This document shows, in pieces, positions 27,398-35,243 of a stretch of DNA of 40,374 nt; the first letter of the stretch is position 1, and every line of letters starts with the position of its first letter. Origin of the DNA: Planctomycetota bacterium (GTDB lineage Bacteria > Planctomycetota > Planctomycetia > Gemmatales > Gemmataceae); the NCBI GenBank assembly GCA_016195405.1, contig JACPZP010000143.1:1-40374 (forward strand), given 5' to 3'. The notes beneath the pieces are model-generated. The model made no database searches, was not told where the DNA came from, and saw nothing but the letters and a program-made list of their open reading frames with translations. Both the position numbers and the translations under genes were made by a program.

Positions 27398-29680
27398 TTA
27401 CTTCGGCGCCGCAATCGGCTTCAGATCGAGCTTGCGATAATCCCGGGCGAACTCCGTGATTTCGATGAACTGATTGATCGGCACATCGCGGAAGACTTGC
27501 GTTGTACCGCTGGTGGGCCAGCGTATTTCTAGCAGGTCGACTCTGGTCGCTTTGCCCAGGCCGAGCGTTTGCCTGAGGGGGTTGGCGCCGAAGCTGCTTC
27601 CTGAGGAGACGTGGCGGTGGATCTCTCTAAGCTCGTCGCCGCCGATCGTGGCTTTGATGCGGGCGCCAATGGCCGGGCGGTTGGTTTTCTTGCCGACCAG
27701 CTTTACGGTAAGCCAGTTGTTGCCTTGGCCGGGGTTCTGGAAAAGGACGTTGTGATACTTGTCGCCGTTGGTGGCGCCGCCCATCTCGATGAAGATGTCG
27801 ACCGTGCCGTTGTTGTTCCAGTCGCCGCAGGCCACGGCATGGCCCTTCTGCAAGTGTCCGGTGCGGGATGAGGTGCTGATGTCGGCGAAGCGCTTGCCGG
27901 CGACGTTTTTGAACATGCGGTTGGGGACTAGGGTGGCCAGGCTGGGGTCGCCGGTGCCGAGGTACATATCCAGATAGCCGTCGTTGTCGAAGTCGGCGAA
28001 GTTGGAGCCCATGGTCGAGTAGACGCCGTCGAGTCCGACCTCTTTGGTCACGTCTTCGAAACCCTTGCCTTCTTTGTTGCGGTAGAGCTTGCAGGTGTGA
28101 CGCTCGTGCGGCAAGCCCATTAGTCCTTTGATGACGTCGTCCAACGTGCGATCGAACGAGGTGGCGAAGATGTCGAGCCAACCGTCGTTGTCGAAGTCGA
28201 ACGCCCAGCAGGAAAAGCCGACGCGCGGGCCGTTGATGCCCATTTGCTCGGTGACGTCCGAGAAGGTGCCGTCGCGGTTGTTGTGGAAAAGCTGAGCGGA
28301 GCCGCCCAGGTAGTTGAGGAATAAGTCGGGGTAGCCGTCGTTGTCGTAATCGATCCAGGCGGCGCCCTTGCAGGTTCGCCCGTTCCCTTGGACGCCGGCC
28401 TTGGCGGCCACCTCCTCGAAGGTGCCGTCGCCCTTGTTGCGATAGAGGCGGTTCGCCTGGCGGTCGCAGCAGATGTAAAGGTCGAGAAAGCCGTCGTTGT
28501 CGAAATCGATCCAAGATGCAGTGATGGAGTTGAGCTTATCGATGAGCCCTGCCTCAATCGTGACATCGGTGAAGGTGCCGTCGCCGTTGTTGCGCAAAAG
28601 GCTGGGCCGCATGGGAGCCTTGAGCCAGGCGCCGCGTGGGATGAAGATGTCCATGTGGCCGTCGTTGTTGTAATCGGTCTGCACGCAGTAGAGGCCGCCG
28701 AGCTGCTTGTCGAGGCCGGCCGCCTTGGTGCGATCTTCGAAGGCGCCGTCGCCCTTGTTGCGGTAGAAGACCATCCGTTCCGTGGGATCCATGGAGGTGA
28801 TGACGATGTCCAAGAGGCCGTCGTTGTCGAAATCTTCCATGATCGCGCCGCCGGCCATGTTGAAGCGGTTGACGCCCGCCAAATGACCAATGTCGCGGAA
28901 CTTGCCGATATCAAACTCCGAATTGAAAAAGGGATCGAGATTAAGGACGTGCTTGAGATCGACCTTGCTGGGATGTTCGCCGAGCGTCATATGAGCCAAG
29001 TTAAGGAGCCATTTGACGCCGAGGTCGTCGGGAAACTGTTCGAGATACTCGGTGAAGTGCTTGATCGCGGTCTGCGAGCCTTCGGGATGGATGTGGACGG
29101 CGGCCGCGTCGATGGGGATGATGCAGGAGCTTTCGCCGCGGCACAGGACGCAGTTGGCGTCCTCGCCCTGGCGCAGGGCGGTAATTCCCTCTAGAAAGAT
29201 GATGCTGTAAAGCCATTTCTCGGCAAGGTCGTCGCGGGCGTCGGCGAGCGCCCGCATCTCCTCAAGGATGGCGTAGGCCTTTGCCGGCTGGCCGTCGTAG
29301 TTGTGAAAAAACGCCTTGTCGCGGAGCAGTTTAAGCCGGCGCTCATCCTTGTGCTTGGCCAGCAGCAGCCGATCGATGTCGGGAATGTGCTGGGCGCTCA
29401 TGTCCTTCCAAGCCGCGCTCATGGATTCAAGGGAATTCGGGTCCCAGGCTTTGACTCTGTCCGTCGCCAGCGTGAAGCCGCTGGTGTCGAAGGACTCGCG
29501 CGGACTGTAATGCCGGTGAGAAGACCTGCTCGTCCCAGAGTTCGTTGATTGGTAGTAGAAAAAGCCGCCGCTCGCAATGGCCGCCAACGCAAGAACGGCG
29601 ACGACGACCTTGAGCATGCTGCCCACTCTGTAGCCTTGACGAGCAATATCTTGCCGAGCAAAACCTTGACGAGCATTCAT
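27398..29680 (-). CDS. Membrane-anchored FG-GAP/VCBS and ASPIC-UnbV (CRTAC1-like) protein
   Basis: 760 residues. A hydrophobic helix at about 22-43 (VVVAVLALAAIASGGFFYY) anchors it or acts as an uncleaved signal. Residues about 85-250 are helical, with the marker CVLCRGESSCIIPI and EGSQTAIKHFTEYL typical of this family. Then come seven FG-GAP calcium loops such as DFDNDGLLD, DYNNDGHMD, DYDNDGYPD, DFDNDGWLD and DWNNNGTVD, a beta-propeller expected to fold outside the cytoplasm. The C-terminal ASPIC-UnbV domain has SSGSSFGANPLRQTLGLG and IRWPTSGTTQVF. The ligand is unknown. The first 17 residues come from a 15-base tandem repeat, so a later start at the Met before the helix (GSMLKVVV) is possible. 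Confidence 0.9.
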   Translation of the reverse strand: MNARQGFARQDIARQGYRVGSMLKVVVAVLALAAIASGGFFYYQSTNSGTSRSSHRHYSPRESFDTSGFTLATDRVKAWDPNSLESMSAAWKDMSAQHIPDIDRLLLAKHKDERRLKLLRDKAFFHNYDGQPAKAYAILEEMRALADARDDLAEKWLYSIIFLEGITALRQGEDANCVLCRGESSCIIPIDAAAVHIHPEGSQTAIKHFTEYLEQFPDDLGVKWLLNLAHMTLGEHPSKVDLKHVLNLDPFFNSEFDIGKFRDIGHLAGVNRFNMAGGAIMEDFDNDGLLDIVITSMDPTERMVFYRNKGDGAFEDRTKAAGLDKQLGGLYCVQTDYNNDGHMDIFIPRGAWLKAPMRPSLLRNNGDGTFTDVTIEAGLIDKLNSITASWIDFDNDGFLDLYICCDRQANRLYRNKGDGTFEEVAAKAGVQGNGRTCKGAAWIDYDNDGYPDLFLNYLGGSAQLFHNNRDGTFSDVTEQMGINGPRVGFSCWAFDFDNDGWLDIFATSFDRTLDDVIKGLMGLPHERHTCKLYRNKEGKGFEDVTKEVGLDGVYSTMGSNFADFDNDGYLDMYLGTGDPSLATLVPNRMFKNVAGKRFADISTSSRTGHLQKGHAVACGDWNNNGTVDIFIEMGGATNGDKYHNVLFQNPGQGNNWLTVKLVGKKTNRPAIGARIKATIGGDELREIHRHVSSGSSFGANPLRQTLGLGKATRVDLLEIRWPTSGTTQVFRDVPINQFIEITEFARDYRKLDLKPIAAPK
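29634..29678. repeat. Three 15-base tandem repeats at the start of the FG-GAP gene
   Basis: On the plus strand: CCTTGACGAGCAATA (29634-29648), TCTTGCCGAGCAAAA (29649-29663) and CCTTGACGAGCATTC (29664-29678). Read on the minus strand directly after the ATG they encode NARQG, FARQD and IARQG. The period and position match the repeat at the start of the kinase gene, but the sequence is different. Confidence 0.85.
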
Positions 29681-30063
29681 AGCGTTCTCATACGGGGGTA
29701 AACTTGAAGCAAGGTTTAGGCTAAGTCACTGCACATGTCTTTGCAAGGAACAATCCGCCTGAGCTTCTATCTTACTTACATAGGCGCTGGCGTGTTGTTG
29801 CCTCGCCTCGGCGGAAGTTATTAGGCTGAATGGGGGTCTTCCTCACCGTCGTTGAACTCGAGCGGGGACTGGTCGGATGTGCAGGTCCATCGACCGAGGC
29901 GGAAATAGCTCCGCATGCAACTCAACTTGTGCCCAATCCGGTCCGAAACTAAGATGTAGCCCCACCTTGAACGCCACTCCTTGAATGCGATTCCTCAAAC
30001 GGGTTTTCGAACGCGGTTCTGCGAAGGCAGTTTCCAACGCGATTTCGATCCGGAGGGCGCTTC
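29681..30063. other. Divergent intergenic region with 13-14 base degenerate repeats
   Basis: 383 bases between the divergent FG-GAP and DUF4254 genes. No gene is supported; the one longer minus-strand frame (29843-30037) looks like chance. From about 29969 to 30050 the sequence is a chain of imperfect 13-14 base units of the form GAACGC-NN-TTC (for example GAACGCCACTCC, GAATGCGATTCC, GAACGCGGTTC, AACGCGATTTC). These run to the ribosome site CCGGAGG of the DUF4254 gene. The promoters for both genes must lie in this interval but no clear boxes can be named. Confidence 0.6.
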
Positions 30064-30657
30064 ATGATCTCAGTCCAAGCAATCACCAGTCTTCATCGCG
30101 AAACCGTGGCCCGATGGCATCAGGGGCCAATCGCCAATGCCTGTGAAGGATTCCTCAATCTCGTGTGCGAGCAGCACATGTACAACTTCCTGCTCTGGCA
30201 CGAAGAAGACGTTGCCCGCAGCCCCGATATCGGCGACGCCCGGATCGTGGAGGTCAAGCGGGCGATCGACCGTTACAACCAGAAACGCAATGACTGGATC
30301 GAGCAAATCGACGAGCATCTCTTAAGGGAGATTCAGGAGCGCGGCCTGGCGGCAGCGCACGAGGCTCCTCTGAACACGGAGACGCCGGGCTGCGCCATTG
30401 ACCGGTTATCCATTCTTGCGCTGCGCATCTATCACATGGAGGAGCAGGAAGGCCGTAGCGACGCGTGCGGCGATCATCGGGCGAGCGTCCGCCTTCGCCT
30501 ACGGATCCTCACGACACAGCATCATGATCTTTCGACTTCACTTCAAGAATTGCTCGATGACGTTTGCGCCGGCCGGAAGCGGCTTAAGCTGTACCGCCAG
30601 ATGAAGATGTACAACGATCCCGCGATGAATCCCTACCTCCACCGCCGCGCAGGCTAA
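30064..30657 (+). CDS. DUF4254 protein
   Basis: 197 residues, mostly helical and hydrophilic, with no signal peptide. The start is ATG 30064, with CCGGAGG upstream. It matches the DUF4254 pattern: an N-terminal ITSLHRETVARWHQ, then VCEQHMYNFLLWHEEDVAR, TETPGCAIDRLSILALRIYH and a C-terminal RLKLYRQMKMYNDPAMNP. The biochemical role is not known. Genes of this family are often beside family 9 glycosyltransferases, as here, where the two are convergent. A role in handling or regulating lipopolysaccharide-type heptosyl or hexosyl transfer is an inference from this pairing. Confidence 0.88.
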   Translation: MISVQAITSLHRETVARWHQGPIANACEGFLNLVCEQHMYNFLLWHEEDVARSPDIGDARIVEVKRAIDRYNQKRNDWIEQIDEHLLREIQERGLAAAHEAPLNTETPGCAIDRLSILALRIYHMEEQEGRSDACGDHRASVRLRLRILTTQHHDLSTSLQELLDDVCAGRKRLKLYRQMKMYNDPAMNPYLHRRAG

Positions 30658-30699
30658 GCCTGTGTCAACTTTGGAAGTGCGGCGGGACAGGAGTGAGCG

Positions 30700-30747
30700 G
30701 TGGGACAGGCGTCTCGCCTGTTCGGACCGGCGGGACGCCGGTGCCAC
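30700..30747. repeat. Double-hairpin element G
   Basis: The outer stem GTGG/CCAC (30700-30703 with 30744-30747) encloses ACAGGCG-TCT-CGCCTGT (30705-30721) and ACCGGCG-GGA-CGCCGGT (30726-30742). The arms resemble each other. It lies between the convergent DUF4254 and family 9 glycosyltransferase genes and ends three bases before the stop codon of the latter. Confidence 0.78.
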
Positions 30748-30749
30748 GT

Positions 30750-31790
30750 CTAAGCGCACCGGCGGGCTCTGTCGCGTGCGAGGATCGTATCGCAAGCGCC
30801 GCAGACGTCTTCTACGGTGATGGCCAACATCGCGGCGTTGTCGGTCCGGCCGCGCTGATGGCCGCGATCGCATATTTCCACTTTTTGCAGATTGATGTTC
30901 TGCGGGCCGTACGCTCCGTTGCGCGACACGGGCTTGGGGCCGAACAAGCCGACGCAGGGCGTGCCGATTGCCGCTGCCAAATGGAGCGGGCCGGTGTCGG
31001 AGCTTACGAAGAGCCGGGCCTGCCGGCACAGGGCGGCCAATTCGGCGAGAGAGGTCGGCGGCGCCAGCGCAGCATGCGGGGCCGCCTGGTCAACGACTGT
31101 TTGCGCCAGAATCTTTTCCACGGCGCCTGCCCACACTACCAGCGTGGGGAGTCCGTGGGATTCCCTCAGATGCCGCGCGGCCGCGGCGAACCTCTCGGCT
31201 GGCCAAATCTTGGACGGCCAGCCCGCGCCGGAATTGATGATTGCGAAACCGCGCTTCCAATCCAGCCCATTCCGTATCCGACCTATGCTTGCGGCTGCGA
31301 TCGCGCTCTGAGGCAGTCGAAATTGAGCTTCGGGTCGCTCCATGCGAAATGCGTTGAGAAGTTCCAGCGTGCGATCCACAACGTGGACGCTCTTGGGTGA
31401 AATGAGGCAGTTGTTGAGCCAGGGACTTAGCTCGCGGCCATCGCCGCCGGCGAAACCGATGCGCTTCCTGGCCCCCGAAAGCGCGCAGAGCAGGGCGCTT
31501 TTGGTGAGACCCTGCGGATCGAACGTCATGTCGAACTTCATTCGCCGCAACTCGCGGCGTATGTCCCAAACGAGTCTTGGACATTTGAGCCAGCGCCGCT
31601 GCAGGTGAATGAGCCGGTCCAGAGCCGCGTGGCCTTTGAGGATCTCGGCGCTCGCCCCTTCGGCGGCCCAGGCGATGAAAGCGCGCGGAAAGCGGTCGCG
31701 CAAGGCGCACAAGAGCGGCAGCGTCTGCACGCAATCGCCAATCGCCGTCAACCGTGCGATTAGGATGCGTGGTGGCCTTCTTTCCACCAT
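30750..31790 (-). CDS. Family 9 glycosyltransferase (ADP-heptose:LPS heptosyltransferase-like)
   Basis: 346 residues. The N-terminus PRILIARLTAIGDCVQTLPLL is the typical GT9 start (R-x-x-x-x-GD-x-x-x-x-P). The donor-binding C-terminal domain has FAIINSGAGWPSKIWPAERF and the family signature LFVSSDTGPLHLAAAIGTPCVGLFGP. The enzyme should add a heptose or hexose from a nucleotide donor to the lipid A core at the inner face of the membrane. With lpxC in the same window this supports a core-bearing lipopolysaccharide. The DUF4254 gene is its convergent neighbour. Confidence 0.92.
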   Translation of the reverse strand: MVERRPPRILIARLTAIGDCVQTLPLLCALRDRFPRAFIAWAAEGASAEILKGHAALDRLIHLQRRWLKCPRLVWDIRRELRRMKFDMTFDPQGLTKSALLCALSGARKRIGFAGGDGRELSPWLNNCLISPKSVHVVDRTLELLNAFRMERPEAQFRLPQSAIAAASIGRIRNGLDWKRGFAIINSGAGWPSKIWPAERFAAAARHLRESHGLPTLVVWAGAVEKILAQTVVDQAAPHAALAPPTSLAELAALCRQARLFVSSDTGPLHLAAAIGTPCVGLFGPKPVSRNGAYGPQNINLQKVEICDRGHQRGRTDNAAMLAITVEDVCGACDTILARDRARRCA

Positions 31791-31862
31791 GGCGAATCTA
31801 AACTCCGAGCGGGAGGGCGGGAAGATGGCCGCTCAAGGTGTTTTTTTCAAGGCCAATCGCGT

Positions 31863-31914
31863 TTCAAAAAGGGGTCAGGACCTGTGATTCTAGAGGTCCT
31901 GACCCCTTTTTGAA
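31863..31914. repeat. Perfect 21-bp inverted repeat (GGGGTCAGGACCT hairpin)
   Basis: Bases 31863-31883 pair without mismatch with 31894-31914 around a 10-base loop (GTGATTCTAG). The stem core is AAAAAGGGGTCAGGACCT, ending in a T-run (CCCCTTTTTGAA) on the right and the complement on the left, so it looks like a strong terminator in both directions. It lies in the 321-base spacer between the start of the GT9 gene and grpE, so a mobile palindrome (REP or MITE type) is as likely as a true terminator. Confidence 0.85.
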
Positions 31915-32031
31915 GCCGCTTCTACGGGTCTTAGGGCCGGCACCGAAGGATTGAGAGGAACAATCCGGCATGTTGTCCTTGCTATTCTGTATCAGGCGCA
32001 GCAAAATGGGCAAAACGCGAAGATTCCCGTT

Positions 32032-32096
32032 CGTAAGACGGTTTTGCAAACCGTCCACTCGCAAATCACCGGCACGGATTGCAAATCCGTCCTACG
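32032..32096. repeat. Double-hairpin element F (same type as C)
   Basis: The outer stem CGTA/TACG (32032-32035 with 32093-32096) encloses GACGGTTT-TGC-AAACCGTC (32037-32055) and ACGGATT-GCA-AATCCGT (32074-32090). The arms equal those of element C while the linker sequence differs and is longer, so stems and loops are kept and linkers are free. It ends 16 bases before the grpE start. Confidence 0.87.
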
Positions 32097-32111
32097 AGTT
32101 GGGAACGGTCC

Positions 32112-32714
32112 ATGAACGACGAATTTAAGACGCTTGCCTCCGCCGTCGAGTCCGATGCGCCGACGCAAGGAATGTCCTCGATCTATCGGCTCTTCGAAGC
32201 CTTTATCGGCCTGCGCGAGAAGAACGAGCGCCAGCATAAGCTGTTTGAGCAGACCCTGAACCGGGCCCGCGACTCGCTTCAGGGCAGCTTCAATACCTTT
32301 GCCGCCGATACGCAGAAGGCCTATCAGCAGCTCAAGCAGGACGTACAGGGCGAAAAGCGTTTTAGCCTGACGCTCTTGAACGAATTGCTCGACTTCGCCA
32401 TCGAACTCGATCACATCCTGGCGTCGCGGCCGGCTTTGCCCATTTCCGGACCGGAAGCCGATCCCTGGCAGCGCTGGTTGGAGGCCCTCCAGATTCAAAA
32501 TCGCAAGGTGCAAGAGGCGCTGGGTAAGTTCGGCATCAACGCCTATGACGCCGTCGTTGGCTCGCCTTACAACCCGGCGCTGCACGAGCGCGTCGGCAGC
32601 AAGCGCGTGGAAGGCATGGACGGCCTGCGCGTTGGCGAGCAGATTCAACGCGGCTACGCCAGCCAGCAGCCGGAGTTCGTGCTCCGGCGTCCCAAAGTCT
32701 TGGTCACGGAGTGA
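32112..32714 (+). CDS. grpE: GrpE-type nucleotide exchange factor
   Basis: 200 residues from ATG 32112; the frame is open back to 32079 but that part is repeat F. A long helical region (about 20-125) is followed by the small beta domain characteristic of GrpE: EALGKFGINAYDAVVGSPYN, NPALHERVGSKRVEG and QIQRGYASQQPEFVLRRPKV. GrpE releases ADP from DnaK in the cytoplasm. The usual dnaK and dnaJ neighbours are absent, so it may be a second, stand-alone paralogue. It is flanked by hairpin repeats on both sides. Confidence 0.87.
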   Translation: MNDEFKTLASAVESDAPTQGMSSIYRLFEAFIGLREKNERQHKLFEQTLNRARDSLQGSFNTFAADTQKAYQQLKQDVQGEKRFSLTLLNELLDFAIELDHILASRPALPISGPEADPWQRWLEALQIQNRKVQEALGKFGINAYDAVVGSPYNPALHERVGSKRVEGMDGLRVGEQIQRGYASQQPEFVLRRPKVLVTE

Positions 32715-32716
32715 AT

Positions 32717-32764
32717 CCTCACGCGGAGCGTGAGGCCTACGTAGACCTCACGCTCCGCGTGAGG
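32717..32764. repeat. Self-complementary double palindrome after grpE (element H)
   Basis: Two 19-base palindromes, CCTCACGC-GGA-GCGTGAGG (32717-32735) and CCTCACGC-TCC-GCGTGAGG (32746-32764), are also fully complementary to each other. The region can form two short hairpins or one 19-bp stem around CCTACGTAGA. It starts two bases after the grpE stop codon and may end transcription; it may also be a compact relative of the double-hairpin family. Confidence 0.82.
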
Positions 32765-32879
32765 ATGGGCGGAATTCGCTACACCTCTCTACTTGCCCCT
32801 CTTCCCTACTATCCGGCTTGAAAAAAACTCAGCCCCACTTTACGATCTTGCCCCGCGATTCAGCTTTGCAATTTCGTAG

Positions 32880-32899
32880 GTCGGCTTTCCCAAGCCGAC
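32880..32899. repeat. Single 8-bp hairpin in the leader of the 32917 gene
   Basis: GTCGGCTT (32880-32887) pairs with AAGCCGAC (32892-32899), preceded by CGTAG as in the double-hairpin elements. It lies within a frame open from 32818, which argues that the true start of the membrane protein is ATG 32917, after the hairpin. Confidence 0.65.
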
Positions 32900-32916
32900 T
32901 GCGCGGGAACGTCCAG

Positions 32917-34200
32917 ATGGCGCCACTCGATCCGCAAACCTGGTACACGGGGCCACGATTTCGGCTGCCGGCAATCTTGGGGCTCGCGCTCGTGGGTGTT
33001 CTTGCAGCCTCGATTGGAATCCTGCGGGCCGACAACGATTTTCTCTGGCATCGTCATATCGGCGAGCGCTTCCTGACCGGGAATCTCTACCAAGAACGCA
33101 ACCTGCACTATCTGCCGGCGCGGGCGCTTTGGGACAGCGCGTGCGTATGGCTTCCTTACCGCGTCGATCGGGCTATCTATACCGCGCTGGCGCTGATCTC
33201 CCTCTTCGGAACGCTGCTCCTTTGGAACCGCCTGGCCTCGCGCCAGGAACCCGTTGGGCCGCGCACCTTTTTCGCGGCAAGCGTCTTTACCCTGGCGGCT
33301 CTCGCTTCCTACCTCGCGCGCGATCTTAGTGATTGCGGCTTGCAGGTTCTTTTGCTGTTCTTCCTCTCAGCTGCCGTGTTCTGCCTCTCCAGACAACGCA
33401 GCTTCTGGTGCGGCTTTTGGCTCGCTTTGGCCGTCGCCTACAAATCGACGCCGATCTTGTTTCTTCCGTATCTCTGCTGGAAGCGGCAATGGCAAGCGGC
33501 TGCTTGGATGACCGTCTTCCTATTCGGATGGTTCTTGGCGCCGGCCGCGGTTTTGGGATGGCAAGGCAACCTTGACGCTCATCGCAGTTGGTGGAATTTC
33601 ACGCGCGCCTGTCTGGCGGTTCAGGATCCGTCGGAAAACGGCGTCGAAGAGCCCACGCCTCGCAACCAAGCTCTACCTTTTGCCGTCGCCCGTTTCGTGC
33701 AGACATACCCGCCGGGCCATCCGCTCTTCATCGAAAACGGCTGGTTCGTGCAGTTCGGCGACTTAGGCCCCGTGGCCGCCAAGCGCGTCGTGCAAGCGGT
33801 GCTGTTGACGTTGGTTAGCTTTCTCGCCTGGCAGTTTCGCCGACCGATCCGCGGCGTCGAGCAGGACTTTTTGGTGCGGGAATGGGCGGTCCTCATCGGT
33901 TTAACCGCGCTTTTGTCGCCCTTGTGCTGGATTCAGCATCTTGTCCTGCTTCTGCCCGCCGTTTTTCTTTGGATTCGCTGGGTCCTGGTGTCCGCGTCAC
34001 GCGGTCTTGTGCCGCGCTGGCATTATGGTTTGGCCGGATTGGCGTTCGTCATCATGCTTGCGCTGCACAAAGATACGTTGGGCGGGTCGGTATTCATGCT
34101 GCTCTTGTCCTATAAGGTGCATACTTTCGCCTGCATGATGGTTCTGGCCGTGATTGTCTTGAGCTTGAAACACCCGGCGCACAGGGAGGTAAAAAGATGA
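32917..34200 (+). CDS. Multi-pass membrane glycosyltransferase-like protein (GT87/DUF2029 type)
   Basis: 427 residues from ATG 32917. About nine to ten hydrophobic helices, starting with LPAILGLALVGVLAASIGIL. The first outside loop carries an acidic motif (ADNDFLWHRHIGERFLTGNL), as in GT87 mannosyltransferases that use a lipid-linked sugar. Later parts include SYLARDLSDCGLQVLLLFFL, AVAYKSTPILFLPYLCWK and LLSPLCWIQHLVLLLPAVF, all typical of DUF2029. It should transfer sugars outside the inner membrane. The stop overlaps the ATG of the next gene, which likely makes the polyprenyl-phosphate sugar donor. Confidence 0.85.
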   Translation: MAPLDPQTWYTGPRFRLPAILGLALVGVLAASIGILRADNDFLWHRHIGERFLTGNLYQERNLHYLPARALWDSACVWLPYRVDRAIYTALALISLFGTLLLWNRLASRQEPVGPRTFFAASVFTLAALASYLARDLSDCGLQVLLLFFLSAAVFCLSRQRSFWCGFWLALAVAYKSTPILFLPYLCWKRQWQAAAWMTVFLFGWFLAPAAVLGWQGNLDAHRSWWNFTRACLAVQDPSENGVEEPTPRNQALPFAVARFVQTYPPGHPLFIENGWFVQFGDLGPVAAKRVVQAVLLTLVSFLAWQFRRPIRGVEQDFLVREWAVLIGLTALLSPLCWIQHLVLLLPAVFLWIRWVLVSASRGLVPRWHYGLAGLAFVIMLALHKDTLGGSVFMLLLSYKVHTFACMMVLAVIVLSLKHPAHREVKR

Positions 34201-35198
34201 GGCTCTCCGAGACTAGCAGGTTGAATACTCCGATCCAGCTCAGCGTCGTGGTGCCGCTTTTCAATGAAGAGGAAAACTTGCAAGAGCTGCACCGGCGTTT
34301 GACCGCGGCCCTGGCAATGCTGGAGGAAGATTATGAGCTGGTGCTGGTCAACGACGGCAGCCGCGACGCCACGCCGCATCTTTTGAATGATCTTGCGGAA
34401 GCGGACGCGCACGTGGTGGCCGTGCACCTGAGCCGTAACTTCGGCCACCAAGCGGCCGTGTGCGCCGGATTGGATGAGGCCCGAGGCGCCGCGGTGATCG
34501 TCATGGACGGCGACCTGCAAGACCCGCCCGAGGCGCTGGGACAGTTTCTGGAGAAGTGGCGTTCCGGCAACGACGTGGTTTATGCTGTGCGGACCAAACG
34601 CAAGGAAAACTGGCTTAAGCGCGCCGGCTACTTTTTGTTCTACCGAATGCTACGGGCGGTAAGCGACCTGGAAATTCCGCTCGATAGCGGCGACTTTTGC
34701 CTGATGGATCGCCGCGTGGTCGACGCCCTGAAGGCATTGCCGGAACGGCAGCGCTTCGTGCGCGGTTTGCGCTCCTTCGTCGGCTTCCGTCAAATCGGCG
34801 TCCGTTATGAACGGGCAGCGCGTGAAGCGGGCCAACCGAAATACACGTTGACGGCACTAATGCGGTTGGCAATGGACGGGCTGATCGGCTTCAGCAGCGC
34901 GCCGCTCAATGCGATTTGCTACATGGGAGCGTTGAGCCTTGTAGCGACATTGGCGCTGCTTGGATGCTGGCTTACGAATTCAGTGGCGGGAACAGAGCCG
35001 CCAGCCGGCCTGAATGGCATCAGTCTCGCCTTGCTCTTCATTGGGTCAGTGCAGCTTCTCAGCCTCGGGATCATCGGCCAATATTTGCGGCGGATTTTCC
35101 AGGAGGTAAAGGGTCGACCGACGTATATCACGCAGGAAGTTAGGCGGGCCGAGCGGCGAGCTATTGTCATTGCACGGAAGAAGGAGCGGGCGATATAA
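34197..35198 (+). CDS. Polyprenyl-phosphate glycosyltransferase (DPM1/GtrB/ArnC-like)
   Basis: 333 residues from ATG 34197, preceded by GGGAGG. The GT-A domain has VVVPLFNEEENLQELH, YELVLVNDGSRDAT, LSRNFGHQAAVCAGLD and the catalytic VMDGDLQDPPEAL. Two C-terminal helices (about 240-305) anchor it in the membrane. The enzyme should load a sugar from a nucleotide onto undecaprenyl phosphate. The overlapping membrane protein upstream would then use that lipid-sugar to decorate a glycan, a logical two-gene unit. Confidence 0.93.
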   Translation: MRLSETSRLNTPIQLSVVVPLFNEEENLQELHRRLTAALAMLEEDYELVLVNDGSRDATPHLLNDLAEADAHVVAVHLSRNFGHQAAVCAGLDEARGAAVIVMDGDLQDPPEALGQFLEKWRSGNDVVYAVRTKRKENWLKRAGYFLFYRMLRAVSDLEIPLDSGDFCLMDRRVVDALKALPERQRFVRGLRSFVGFRQIGVRYERAAREAGQPKYTLTALMRLAMDGLIGFSSAPLNAICYMGALSLVATLALLGCWLTNSVAGTEPPAGLNGISLALLFIGSVQLLSLGIIGQYLRRIFQEVKGRPTYITQEVRRAERRAIVIARKKERAI

Positions 35199-35243
35199 AA
35201 CAATGACTGTTGATGCGGACTGCAATTGGTCCGCAACTAAACT

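Noticed and set aside
29843..30037. Minus-strand frame of 64 codons in the FG-GAP/DUF4254 spacer
   Set aside because: No ribosome site, no recognisable motif, and it runs through the degenerate repeat region; more likely chance.
32818..32916. N-terminal extension of the GT87-like protein
   Set aside because: It contains a hairpin repeat and has no signal-like or conserved sequence; ATG 32917 is preferred.
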